From the NCBI GenBank assembly GCA_017451975.1, contig JAFTNI010000252.1, forward strand, positions 1 through 19,420: a DNA stretch of 19,420 bases. Reading direction: 5' to 3'. A model generated the notes under the pieces. That model was not told the origin of the DNA. It saw only the letters and a list, made by a program, of their open reading frames with translations, and ran no database searches. This DNA comes from Clostridia bacterium. Its GTDB lineage: Bacteria > Bacillota > Clostridia > Oscillospirales > CAG-272. Shown here piece after piece: positions 1 to 8,389 of the stretch; positions within the stretch are counted from its first letter, which is position 1; each line of letters starts with the position of its first letter. The translations under genes were made by a program, and so were the position numbers.

Positions 1-3000
1 CATATAGCTTTTAACAACGGCAAAGCCCGCACCAACGCGCCGCTTATCGCAATCTACCGCTTCATAGAAGCCGTATTCGCCGTGCGCGCCCATTTTCTTC
101 AGAGTTTCAAGGTTCGCAAGGCATTCCGCAGGGTTTTCCCGCATCATAAGAAAAGTGGAGTACGGCGAAACCACGGGCGCGCTTCGCCCATCCGGGTCGA
201 GCGCAAGCCCGCCTATGCCAAACGCCTTGTATTGGTAATTCATTTCGGCATCAAACTGCCAATATCCGCTTTCCGAAACGCCGAAAATTTTCCGCTTTTT
301 GCCGAAAAAATCTTGCTTCACGGCGTTTTTCTTCTGCATACGGTAGGCAAATGAAAGCGCCTCTGCCGAAAGTGAATCCGGCACGGTGGGCAAAAAAAGC
401 GCAGGCATGAAATATTCAAAAGCAGTGCCGCTCCAGGAGGCTATGCCTGCATAAGCCCCTGCGCCCACAAGCTTGCGCGATGGCGCAAAAAAATGCTCGC
501 GCGGGGCTTGCCCCGTGGCAACGGCAAAAAAGCCCGTCATTCTGCTCTCGCTCATAAAGGTATCGTAAAATGCCGCGCTGTGCTTTTCCCTTTTCGCATC
601 GTAGCCGATGTAAAAAAGGCGCGCGCTTTTATTGTAAAGCGCCGTGAAATCCATGGCCCTTATAAAATTTTCATAGCTTCGCAAAACATCCAGTAAGCGC
701 GGGCATTCCGCCGCGTATTCTCTCAAGCCCTCGCAGAAGGCGCAGAGCGCAACGGCAAGGTTGCCCGAATCCACTGTGGAAACAAACGGCTCGCCCAGAA
801 TTTCAAGCGTTTTTATATCGTACCAATTATATAAATGTCCGCGCCACTTCGTAAGCCGAGCAAGCGTTTTTGCCGTTTGCTCGGCGCTTTGGCAAAGCTC
901 GCGGCTGTTTATAAAGCCTAGGTCGCGCGCGCCCATAAGCGAGGCGAGGTAAAGCCCTATATTCGTGGGCGAGGTGCGGTACGCCACACGCTCCGCAGGT
1001 GAATACGCGCGGTTATCGGGCGGCAGGAAATTCGTGTTTTCGCCCACGTTATCGCGGAAAAAGCCCCACATTTCCTCTGCATACCCAAAAATCGATTCTC
1101 GCTCACGTGCCGAAAGCCCGCGCTCCTCTCGGCTTTCGCAAGAAAGCAGGAAAGCGAAAAACGGGAAAAAGAGCCATAAAAAGCCGAGAATTACCGTAAT
1201 AAGCCGCCACGAGAGTATTGCAAGCGCACCCGCGGTAAACGAAAACCACATTTCCCGAACGTACCGCCCAAGCCCATTTTGCTCGCTTTCGGCAGCCGCC
1301 GCGGTTTTCCAGTTCAGAAAATTGCGCTTGCTTATAGCGAAGCGGTAAGCGGTGCGCACGGCGGCATCGGCAAAGAGAAAAGCTTCGTGCGGCAGCGCGC
1401 AGATTTTATAAAACGAGTAGCAAAAGCCGCCGAGAATATGGGGCATAACGCGCGAATGAAAGCGGCGCACGGCTTTTTTTGCTCCGCCGGGCAAAAAAAG
1501 CGATATAACGGCGCGCAATATTGGGAAAATAAGGTTGGCAAAAAGGAACGGTAGTGCGAAAACAAGGTATTCACCTGCAAAAAAAGCCACGGCCAGCGCC
1601 GCCGTAAGCGTTGCAAACGGGCAAAGCGCGCCTATAAGATTATCGGCAATTTTATATTTTGCAAGCACGCCCATAGGGTTTCTTATTTTTTCGCCGCGCG
1701 CATTTTTAACGTAAGGGAAAAGGTAAGGCAACGTTTGAAGGTCGCCGCGAAGCCAGCGGTGCTGGCGCGTATAGTATGCAAGCGCATTTTTTGGCGCGGA
1801 ATCTGTAAGAGTTATATCCGAGGCTATCGCCGCGCCCGTAAGGTTGCCCTCCAGAAGGTCGTGGCTTAAAATTCTTTCGCTTCTGAAAAATCCATCGCAA
1901 ACCTCCAGAAAAACGTCGACGTCTATAATCCCCTTGCCGCAGAAGCAGCCGCTTTCGAAAACGTTTTCATATATATCGAAAGCCGCGCCCGCATAGGAAT
2001 CTATGCCGCCGTTGCCCGCCGTCACCGTGGCAAAGGCAGAGCCCGCCGCGCTTTCAAGTGTGGGTGCAATATGCGGCTGCACTACGGCGTGGCCCGAAAC
2101 CACCGCACCGTCGCGTACGGTGGGCTTGTTCAGGGGGTGGAGCATCGTTCCCACAAGCTCATCGCCTGCGCCGGCATAAAGGTTCGTATCGGCATCGAGC
2201 GTTATGAGATATTTCGCCCCTGCAAGAAAGTCCCTTTCGGCTATAAAATGCGAAATGCTTGTTTTTTCGCCGCGCATAAAACGGCAAAGCTCCAGCACCG
2301 CGCCGCGCTTGCGCTCCCAGCCTATATATTTCCCCTCGGAGCGAGAATATCTGCGCTCGCGCACGAAAATACCGAAGTGTGCCCCATATTTTGCGTTCAG
2401 CGCCTCTACCCTTGCAAGCGCCGAGGCAATAATTTTCTCGTCGCCCGCGCCGCGCTTCTTTTTGCTATCGGGCAAGTTGCATACTATAGCGTAAAATCGG
2501 TTTGGGTTTTCTTCCGCAAGGTAGAAGTTTTCAAGCCTTTCGAAAAGCTCGCCGTCGCTTTCGCGCCCCGTTATAATGCTCATAATGGCAATAACGGCTT
2601 TTTCTTTCCTTGCACGCTCTGCGCCCAGGCGCATAAGCCCATCGCCGCCCGCATATTTAAAGCAAACAGAAAGCAGTTCCTTTACCATTCCGTATGCGGC
2701 GATTGCCGCGGCGGGTGCGGTTGCAAGGGCCAAAGCGCCGCGCCCGCAAATAATAAAATAAATCGACGTTATGAGAAGCGTGGAAAAAATAAGGCAAAAC
2801 GTATATATGCGCGGCACGTAAGCCTTACTTTTAAAAATCAGCTCTCCTATATGCACGCCGCGCACGTTTGCCGTGCGCACAAGCTCGCGCGCCTTTTCTT
2901 CCTCGCCGCGCCCCTCCTTTTTACAAAGCTCCAGCAGCGCGGCGATATACTTGAACTTCGTTTTATCGTCGCAAGCGCCGAAAACCCCCGCCTTTTCCGC

Positions 3001-3504
3001 CGCAAAAACCTCTGCCGAAACAGAAAAAGTAAGAAAAACGCGCGAAAAATCTATAAAGCTCAAATTTTCCGCCGAGCGCAGCAGGCGCGAAAGCCCCTCT
3101 GCTCTGCTCTCGCACACGCTCTGCGATATACGCAAAAAAGCTTCTGCAAAAAGTGCATCGGGCAAAACAGAAAGCGTTATACTGCCGAATTTTTTGCTGC
3201 GTGAGGAAAGAAAAGCGAAAATTTTTGCCTCGCTTACCTCCTCTCCGCTTTCCAAAAATTCGGCGGCAAGGCAAAATACCTCTGCCCTTTCCCCACCGCC
3301 CGAGGGCAAAAATTTATAGGCGGCAATATTCTCGTACGCGCTTCGCGCGCGAAGGCACAGCGCCGGGCAAAGCGCGGCGGCGCGGTAAAGCTCGCCTTCG
3401 CCGCCGCCTGCAATAATGCGCGCGGAAGCTTTTCTGTAAGCCCTTGCCGCCGATTTTACTGCTATTTTATAAGTAACGGCGGAAACTTCGTTTTCTTGTG
3501 GCAT
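1..3504 (-). CDS. Cyclic beta-1,2-glucan synthase-like protein (GT84 family), 3' end cut by window
   Basis: I translated this by hand from the ATG at 3504 to base 1: 1168 codons with no stop, so the C-terminus lies outside the window. The protein is a membrane glycosyltransferase of the NdvB/Cgs type, which builds beta-1,2-glucan from UDP-glucose. Residues 1–228 are a soluble-looking region. Two hydrophobic segments follow at about 233–275, then a GT-A domain with the LDADT motif (D437/D439), SHDLLEG (D549) and QHRWLRGD (Q581–D588). More membrane segments lie at about 615–670 and 748–784. A glycoamylase-like domain starts near residue 845 with SPTNIGLYLAS. Family members run to about 2,700–2,900 residues and end in GH94-type phosphorylase domains, expected beyond the left edge. 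The gene starts 97 bases after the comEC stop, behind a terminator, so it is probably its own transcription unit. Only a weak ribosome binding site (GGATGTGATG) is visible. Family assignment is firm; the exact product linkage is inferred. Confidence 0.87.
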   Translation of the reverse strand, partial: MPQENEVSAVTYKIAVKSAARAYRKASARIIAGGGEGELYRAAALCPALCLRARSAYENIAAYKFLPSGGGERAEVFCLAAEFLESGEEVSEAKIFAFLSSRSKKFGSITLSVLPDALFAEAFLRISQSVCESRAEGLSRLLRSAENLSFIDFSRVFLTFSVSAEVFAAEKAGVFGACDDKTKFKYIAALLELCKKEGRGEEEKARELVRTANVRGVHIGELIFKSKAYVPRIYTFCLIFSTLLITSIYFIICGRGALALATAPAAAIAAYGMVKELLSVCFKYAGGDGLMRLGAERARKEKAVIAIMSIITGRESDGELFERLENFYLAEENPNRFYAIVCNLPDSKKKRGAGDEKIIASALARVEALNAKYGAHFGIFVRERRYSRSEGKYIGWERKRGAVLELCRFMRGEKTSISHFIAERDFLAGAKYLITLDADTNLYAGAGDELVGTMLHPLNKPTVRDGAVVSGHAVVQPHIAPTLESAAGSAFATVTAGNGGIDSYAGAAFDIYENVFESGCFCGKGIIDVDVFLEVCDGFFRSERILSHDLLEGNLTGAAIASDITLTDSAPKNALAYYTRQHRWLRGDLQTLPYLFPYVKNARGEKIRNPMGVLAKYKIADNLIGALCPFATLTAALAVAFFAGEYLVFALPFLFANLIFPILRAVISLFLPGGAKKAVRRFHSRVMPHILGGFCYSFYKICALPHEAFLFADAAVRTAYRFAISKRNFLNWKTAAAAESEQNGLGRYVREMWFSFTAGALAILSWRLITVILGFLWLFFPFFAFLLSCESREERGLSARERESIFGYAEEMWGFFRDNVGENTNFLPPDNRAYSPAERVAYRTSPTNIGLYLASLMGARDLGFINSRELCQSAEQTAKTLARLTKWRGHLYNWYDIKTLEILGEPFVSTVDSGNLAVALCAFCEGLREYAAECPRLLDVLRSYENFIRAMDFTALYNKSARLFYIGYDAKREKHSAAFYDTFMSESRMTGFFAVATGQAPREHFFAPSRKLVGAGAYAGIASWSGTAFEYFMPALFLPTVPDSLSAEALSFAYRMQKKNAVKQDFFGKKRKIFGVSESGYWQFDAEMNYQYKAFGIGGLALDPDGRSAPVVSPYSTFLMMRENPAECLANLETLKKMGAHGEYGFYEAVDCDKRRVGAGFAVVKSYM

Positions 3505-3529
3505 AAAACATCACATCCATCTTGATTTT

Positions 3530-3557
3530 TTATGATTGTTTACCCAAAAAACGGCAA
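3530..3557 (-). promoter_or_regulatory. Possible promoter of the glucan synthase gene
   Basis: On the minus strand TTGCCG (3557–3552) is followed after 16 bases by TCATAA (3535–3530), 26 bases before the ATG. The match to sigma-A boxes is moderate. The location just after the comEC terminator is what favours it. Confidence 0.3.
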
Positions 3558-3562
3558 ATATG

Positions 3563-3593
3563 CAAAAAAAGCTGTGTTTGCAATAACACAGCT
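3563..3593 (-). terminator. Intrinsic terminator after comEC (possibly bidirectional)
   Basis: A perfect 9-bp stem (AGCTGTGTT paired with AACACAGCT, 6-base loop) starts 8 bases after the comEC stop and is followed on the minus strand by a run of seven T. The plus-strand side also ends in CTTTTT, so it could stop transcription both ways, although no plus-strand gene is nearby. Confidence 0.88.
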
Positions 3594-3600
3594 CTTTTTA

Positions 3601-5868
3601 TCAGTTATCGTATAAAATTTCCATTTCTCCGCCGTAATCGGCAATGTCAAATGTGCCCGCAAGATATTCCGTGCCGCGGAATAGCTCTCGTGCACCCGAT
3701 GAAAAAATTACGCGCCCTGAGCCCGAAAAAATGTCCGCATACACGCCGAATTTGCGCGCAGGCCCGTGTGCACCCACAAAAACCGTGTCGGAGGCGAGGT
3801 ATGCGCTGTAATCGAAGGCAGATTCAAGCGCCGCGCCCTCTATGTAAGAAAACGTATTTACGCCGTGCGTTACCGTAAATGCTATAAGCGGCTTTTCCGA
3901 ACGGCTGAGCTTTTGCAACGGCGCAAAATTTATTTTAAAGCCGCCACTTTCGTAATCTCCGCCGCGCGCGTAAGTTGCAAGCTCCGCGCCGTTTGCCGAA
4001 ATCTCTTCGCAAATATAAGCAAATGTTTCCTGCTCCTTTTCCGTTTCGGGCAGTGGCAAAACAACGCACCGCACCTTCACGGCATCGAAAAGCCTTTCAA
4101 GCGAACCCGTATGGTGGTTGTGGTAATGAGTAAGCACGAGGTTATCTATTTCCGTTTCGCAGAAATATTCGCGGCTTGAAAGCGCTTCGTACATAAAAGA
4201 ATAGCCTCCCGTGGAAATATCTATAACGCAGCTTTCGCCGCCTGCACAAAACGCGGCGTATTCGCCCGACCTGCCCGCGCCCACGCGCACAAGCATATCG
4301 CCCTCGCTGACCCTTTCGTAAATGCCGAAGCAAGCGGTAAAGGCAAGTAGAGAGCCGAGCATACCGAAGGAAAGCTTTGCAATCGAAAGCTTTTTCATAA
4401 AAATGCAGGCAAATATGCCGAGCAAGAGGAGCAAAAGCAGATACGGCACAAACGGGTAGCGAAGCGAAACGCTCACACCGCGGAAATCTGAAACCCACGC
4501 GGAAAGCGCAATTATCGCGCCCGAAAGCCCCTTGCATAATGCGGCAACCGCGCCCGACAGCGCGGGCACGTAGGAAAGAGGTATAAAAAGCGCGCAGGAA
4601 ACGATAAGCAGCGTGGCAAGCGGCAAGAAAACAAAGTTTGCAAAAATGCCAACCCAAGAAACCTCTCCAAATGAAAAGCCGATTATCGGCAAGGTGAAGA
4701 AAAACGCCGCCGCGCTCATTGTAAAAATGCCGTAGAAATATTTCGCCACGGCGCGAAGCGCGCGCAAAAGCGCGTTTTTGCGCGGTGCTTTCAGCACGGC
4801 AAAGAGCCCCTCAAACACAGGGCGAGTTAAAATTATGCCGAGAGTGGCGAAAACGGAAAGCAGAAAGCCAACGTCGTAAACCGCGTTGCCGTTTACAAGC
4901 AGTATTACCCACACGGCGGCAAAAAGCGCCGTGAGCCCATCGTTTTCCTCGCCGAAAAACTCGGCTGCGTAAACGAAAGCGAGCATTACCGCCGCGCGAA
5001 GCACAGAGGCGGAAAGCCCCGTGAAAAGCGCAAAAGCGAAAACCGACACGATAAGAACGGCAGAGCGCCACTTTTTCTTTAAAAATCCGCGAAGCAGTAA
5101 ATCGAGCGCCCCCGCAATAACGGAAAGGTGCAGGCCGCTGAGCGCAAGCAAATGCGAAATGCCCGAGCGTGAAAAATCCAGCTTAAGCCCCGTGCCCACA
5201 AAGCTTTTGTTGCCGAGAATGAGCGCGGAGCATAAGCCGCCCTCTTCCCTGCCCACAAGCTTCACAAAGCGCTCGGCAAGCTTTTCATTCGCCTCTTTTA
5301 TTTTTTGCAGCAAGCCTTGCTCCAAAGCGCCCGTACGCTCGGCGTTTTCGGAGATAGCGCAAACGAAAACGTTTTTGCCGCGAAGGTACGTCTTTTCCTC
5401 GCCCGCTTCGGTTAAAACGGCTTCAAAGCTTATTTCGTCGCCGTATTCAAAAGAGGAGCCATGCTCTGTTTCAAGCACTGCGCCGAAGCTTACGGGCTTG
5501 CCGCCCACCTCGCTTACATTTACAATGTAAGAGGAAGCGTAGGCGCTTTCAAAGCGAACCTCGCTTACGGTTGCGCGAACGGAAAGCACCTCTCCCGTGG
5601 CAAAGGCGAGCGCGCTTTCGCGCTTTTGTGCAATTTTCGCGCCGTAAAAAAGCGAAAGCGCCGAAGAAATAAGCAGAAAGAGGGCAAAAACGGCGCTTGC
5701 CCATTTTTTTGCAAAACCGCCGCCAAGCGCAAAAGCCGCGAGCGAAAGCACGGCGGCAAGCGCGGCAATATAGCCGAAATGCACGTTTTCCATAAGCACG
5801 CGTGCAAAAAACACGAGCGCAGAAAGCAATAATACAAGCAGAAATTTTCTGTTTTTGAAATTTTGCAT
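3601..5868 (-). CDS. comEC: ComEC/Rec2-family DNA uptake channel protein
   Basis: Inner-membrane protein that forms the channel for single-stranded DNA during natural transformation. At 755 residues it is the usual family length. Hydrophobic segments fill residues 8–80, followed by an OB-like soluble domain at about 85–175. The competence domain runs from about 200 to 500 and includes the diagnostic SGISHLLALSGLHLSVIAG near 235–253, with many membrane helices. A metallo-beta-lactamase-like domain covers about 535–755. In that domain the metal motif reads THYHNHHTGS (from T580), with His where the family has the conserved Asp before the last His; a later GAHGP stands where GHHGS is usual. The start ATG follows GGGTGAT, a good Shine-Dalgarno site. 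The gene lies just after the pgi terminator with no obvious promoter of its own, and is followed at once by a strong terminator. No comEA or comEB is in the window. Confidence 0.93.
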   Translation of the reverse strand: MQNFKNRKFLLVLLLSALVFFARVLMENVHFGYIAALAAVLSLAAFALGGGFAKKWASAVFALFLLISSALSLFYGAKIAQKRESALAFATGEVLSVRATVSEVRFESAYASSYIVNVSEVGGKPVSFGAVLETEHGSSFEYGDEISFEAVLTEAGEEKTYLRGKNVFVCAISENAERTGALEQGLLQKIKEANEKLAERFVKLVGREEGGLCSALILGNKSFVGTGLKLDFSRSGISHLLALSGLHLSVIAGALDLLLRGFLKKKWRSAVLIVSVFAFALFTGLSASVLRAAVMLAFVYAAEFFGEENDGLTALFAAVWVILLVNGNAVYDVGFLLSVFATLGIILTRPVFEGLFAVLKAPRKNALLRALRAVAKYFYGIFTMSAAAFFFTLPIIGFSFGEVSWVGIFANFVFLPLATLLIVSCALFIPLSYVPALSGAVAALCKGLSGAIIALSAWVSDFRGVSVSLRYPFVPYLLLLLLLGIFACIFMKKLSIAKLSFGMLGSLLAFTACFGIYERVSEGDMLVRVGAGRSGEYAAFCAGGESCVIDISTGGYSFMYEALSSREYFCETEIDNLVLTHYHNHHTGSLERLFDAVKVRCVVLPLPETEKEQETFAYICEEISANGAELATYARGGDYESGGFKINFAPLQKLSRSEKPLIAFTVTHGVNTFSYIEGAALESAFDYSAYLASDTVFVGAHGPARKFGVYADIFSGSGRVIFSSGARELFRGTEYLAGTFDIADYGGEMEILYDN

Positions 5869-5877
5869 ATATCACCC

Positions 5878-5909
5878 AAAAAACAAAAGGCAGGGGGAAC
5901 TGCCTTTTG
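5878..5909 (-). terminator. Intrinsic terminator after pgi
   Basis: A 10-bp stem (CAAAAGGCAG with CTGCCTTTTG, 6-base loop) lies 14 bases after the pgi stop and is followed by six T on the minus strand. comEC starts only 9 bases further on, so either this terminator is leaky or comEC uses a promoter inside pgi. Confidence 0.85.
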
Positions 5910-5923
5910 CATAGTTATTTATT

Positions 5924-7264
5924 TTACGCGAGGTCTGCAAGGCGTTTATCAAGCTCTGCTTTATGCTCTGCATAGCCGGGCTTATCGAGAAGCGCGAACA
6001 TATTTTTCTTGTAAGATTCAACGCCGGGCTGGTTGAAGGGGTTAACGCCTATTGTGTAACCGGAAACGGCAACAGCTTTTTCGAAGAAGTAAACGAGGTA
6101 GCCGAAATCGAAAGCGCTCTTGCTCGTGATGTTGATTGCGAGGTTGGGAACGTCGCCGTCTGTGTGAGCAAGCACTGTGCCGAGGTGTGCCTTCTGGTTT
6201 ACGAAGTTGAGCGATTTTCCTGCGAGGAAGTTAAGGCCGTCTGCGTTTTCTTCATCGTAAGGGATCGTTACGCCGTCTTCAATATCGATATTGAGAACCG
6301 TTTCGAACATAAGGCGTGTACCGTCCTGAACGAACTGACCCATGGAGTGAAGGTCTGTGGAGTAAACAACAGATGCGGGGTAAATACCCTTGCCGTCTTT
6401 GCCTTCGCTTTCGCCGAAGAGCTGCTTCCACCATTCGCAAGTCATCGTAACTGCGGGGTCGTTAACCGCAAGAAGCTCGATTGTTTTGCCGCGACGGTTG
6501 AGGATATTTCTCATAGCCACATATTTGAGGCAGTCGTTCGTGTGAACGTCGCCCTGTGCAAAATCTTCGCGTGCCTTTGCAGCGCCTTCAAGCATTTCCG
6601 TAATGTTGATGCCGGCAACGGCGATGGGAAGAAGACCAACTGCTGTGAGAACGGAGAATCTGCCGCCAACGTCATCGGGAATTATGAAGCTTTCATAGCC
6701 GCGTGCGTCTGCTTCGCCGCGAAGCGCACCGCGTGCTTTATCCGTAGTAACGAAAATTCTTTCTTTAGCAGCTTCGCCGTATTTTTTGTAAAGAAGGTCG
6801 CGGAATACGCGGAAAGCAATAGCAGGTTCCGTAGTTGTGCCGGATTTGGAAATTACGTTTACGCAAACATCTTTATCTTCGCAGATAGCGAGGATATCGG
6901 AAAGGTGAGAGGAGCTGATATCGTTACCAACGAAGTAGATATTGGGTGTGTCCTTTTTCTTTTCGTTGTAGTAGTTGCCTTTTACAAATTCGATAGCCGC
7001 GCGAGCGCCAAGGTAGGAGCCGCCGATACCGATAACGATAAGCACGTCTGCCATCTTTTTGATTTTTTCTGCTGCAACGTCTATTCTAGCCGCTTCTTCC
7101 TTATCGTAATTTACGGGAAGGTCTACCCAGCCGAGGAAGTCTGCACCCTCGCCGCTTCTTTCGTCGAGCATTTTTGCCGCCGCCGCGATTTCGGGCGCGA
7201 TAGCGTCAAGGTCTTCCTTCGTGATTGTGTTTTTCAAGTATTTGTCGGAAAATTTGAAAGCCAT
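5924..7264 (-). CDS. pgi: Glucose-6-phosphate isomerase
   Basis: Cytoplasmic glycolysis and gluconeogenesis enzyme interconverting glucose-6-phosphate and fructose-6-phosphate. At 446 residues it matches the short bacterial/Firmicutes form. Visible motifs are the sugar-phosphate (SIS) loop GIGGSYLG from residue 79, SKSGTTTEPA, family signature 1 (DVGGRFSVL from D198), the FGESEGKDGKGIYP active-site region, and family signature 2 (NQPGVESYKK near 411–420). The ATG at 7264 has AGAGG about nine bases upstream, and this site overlaps the stop of the preceding small gene. That places pgi at the end of a ttcA-like/small gene/pgi operon closed by a terminator. Codon use is less GC-rich than in its neighbours, as often seen in highly expressed genes. 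Confidence 0.98.
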   Translation of the reverse strand: MAFKFSDKYLKNTITKEDLDAIAPEIAAAAKMLDERSGEGADFLGWVDLPVNYDKEEAARIDVAAEKIKKMADVLIVIGIGGSYLGARAAIEFVKGNYYNEKKKDTPNIYFVGNDISSSHLSDILAICEDKDVCVNVISKSGTTTEPAIAFRVFRDLLYKKYGEAAKERIFVTTDKARGALRGEADARGYESFIIPDDVGGRFSVLTAVGLLPIAVAGINITEMLEGAAKAREDFAQGDVHTNDCLKYVAMRNILNRRGKTIELLAVNDPAVTMTCEWWKQLFGESEGKDGKGIYPASVVYSTDLHSMGQFVQDGTRLMFETVLNIDIEDGVTIPYDEENADGLNFLAGKSLNFVNQKAHLGTVLAHTDGDVPNLAINITSKSAFDFGYLVYFFEKAVAVSGYTIGVNPFNQPGVESYKKNMFALLDKPGYAEHKAELDKRLADLA

Positions 7265-7275
7265 TTTTATTACCT

Positions 7276-7473
7276 CTATTCTTGTTTTTGATTTATGTCA
7301 ACACTGCGCACGCCAAGCAAGCCGAGCGCCGTATTAAAATTTCTTTCCTCGCATTTCTGCCCGTGGCAAAGGTGGGAAGAAAGGCAGGCCCTGCCCCCTT
7401 CTGCCGAAACCACGGTAACGCGCCCGCCTATATGGGCGCAGTATTTTTGAAAAAGTTCTCCGTTTTCTTGCAT
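7276..7473 (-). CDS. Small Cys/His-rich protein of unknown function
   Basis: I do not recognise a named family. The 65-residue protein has C12, H14, C30, H34, C36, H37 and C41, including SSHLCHGQKC, which looks like a small metal-binding knuckle (inference). The ATG at 7473 is chosen because GAGGGG lies just upstream. The same frame is open to an ATG at 7530 (84 residues), which lacks a ribosome binding site, and the extra N-terminus looks unconserved. The gene lies between the TtcA-like gene and pgi with short gaps on both sides, so it is probably co-transcribed. Its stop is TAG, the only TAG among the intact genes here, with an in-frame TAA two codons later. It could be a false gene, but its fit between neighbours and Cys spacing argue that it is real. 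Confidence 0.6.
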   Translation of the reverse strand: MQENGELFQKYCAHIGGRVTVVSAEGGRACLSSHLCHGQKCEERNFNTALGLLGVRSVDINQKQE

Positions 7474-7535
7474 ATTCCCCTCGAAAAACACTTTTTTAGT
7501 ATTTTTCGCAAAATGTGCGGGTTTATACATTCGGT

Positions 7536-8303
7536 TTACTCGTCGTCGTAGGTTTTGATTTTTGCATCCTTGAAGCCCGAAACACCGCCGCGAAGCATAG
7601 CGCCGAAAATGCGGTGACGCAAGCCCCTGTTGCCGCGCTCTATTTCCGCAAGGAGCTTTTTCATTTCCTCGCGCTCCGTGTTCTTGTTGGCGGGGCAGCA
7701 GCTTTCTATTACGGGAAGCTCTGTATGCCGCGCAAAATATTCCACGTCCTTTTCGGGCGCGTAAACAAGCGGGCGGATAACGGTTATATCGGTTCTGTCA
7801 AGGTAAGTAACGGGCGAAAAGCAGCCTATTCTGCCCTCGTAGAAAAGGTTGAGCATAAACGTTTCCACCGCATCGTCGAAATGGTGGCCCAGCGCCACCT
7901 TGTTTGCGCCAAGGCGCTTTGCCGCTTCGTTAAGCGCACCGCGGCGAAGCTTTGCGCAAAGCGAGCACGGGCTTTTTTCGCGGCGGATATCGAAAACTAT
8001 TTTAGCAATATGCGATTCTTCCACGAAGTATTCCACCCCAAGGCTTTTGCAAAGCTCTGCAATAGGCGTATAATCCGCCTTTGCCCTGCCGTCGCCAAGC
8101 TCATCAAACTCCATATCGACTGTTATGGCGATAAGCTTGAACTTTTTCGGGTAAAAGCGCGCAAGCGCTGAAAGCGTATAGAGCAAGGAAAGTGAATCCT
8201 TCCCCGCAGAAACGCCGACGGCGATAACGTCGCCTTCTTCAATCATATTATAATCGTCGCACGCGCGGCGCGCGTAGCTCAGAAGTCTTTTAAGACCAAC
8301 CAT
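7536..8303 (-). CDS. TtcA-like PP-loop ATPase (tRNA 2-thiolation)
   Basis: A 255-residue cytoplasmic enzyme of the TtcA/TilS ATP-pyrophosphatase group. TtcA adds sulfur to cytidine 32 of certain tRNAs, using ATP and an iron-sulfur cluster. The PP-loop reads SAGKDS near residue 32, where many members have SGGKDS. The cluster-binding pair is CSLC near 117, followed by GHHFDDAVETF near 140. Later cysteines occur in ESCCPANK near 205. These features separate it from TilS, which lacks the CxxC pair. The ATG follows AGGTGG, and a good promoter lies 31 bases upstream, making this the first gene of an operon with the small Cys protein and pgi. The exact target base is not provable from sequence, so no symbol is given. 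Confidence 0.88.
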   Translation of the reverse strand: MVGLKRLLSYARRACDDYNMIEEGDVIAVGVSAGKDSLSLLYTLSALARFYPKKFKLIAITVDMEFDELGDGRAKADYTPIAELCKSLGVEYFVEESHIAKIVFDIRREKSPCSLCAKLRRGALNEAAKRLGANKVALGHHFDDAVETFMLNLFYEGRIGCFSPVTYLDRTDITVIRPLVYAPEKDVEYFARHTELPVIESCCPANKNTEREEMKKLLAEIERGNRGLRHRIFGAMLRGGVSGFKDAKIKTYDDE

Positions 8304-8333
8304 AATCCACCTGAAAACAAAGATTTCGTTATT

Positions 8334-8362
8334 ATTTTACCAAAAATTATTTATTATTGCAA
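8334..8362 (-). promoter_or_regulatory. Sigma-A type promoter of the ttcA-like/pgi operon
   Basis: On the minus strand TTGCAA (8362–8357), a 17-base AT-rich spacer and TAAAAT (8339–8334) precede the ttcA-like ATG by 30 bases, with an AGGTGG ribosome binding site between. The spacing is ideal and five of six −10 bases match the consensus. It lies in the only sizeable gap (86 bases) of the middle block. No terminator hairpin for the upstream rhamnosidase gene is visible in this gap. Confidence 0.65.
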
Positions 8363-8389
8363 TATATTTTGCGCGATTTTATCTGAAAA

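Noticed and set aside
2071..3204. 377-codon plus-strand open frame
   Set aside because: It lies opposite the continuous glucan synthase frame, which carries all expected GT84 motifs. The composition is Arg/Ala/Cys-rich, typical of an antisense reading.
5963..7291. 442-codon open frame on the plus strand opposite pgi
   Set aside because: It is an exact shadow of pgi, produced by its codon bias. It lacks a ribosome binding site and recognisable domains, and pgi on the other strand has unambiguous motifs.
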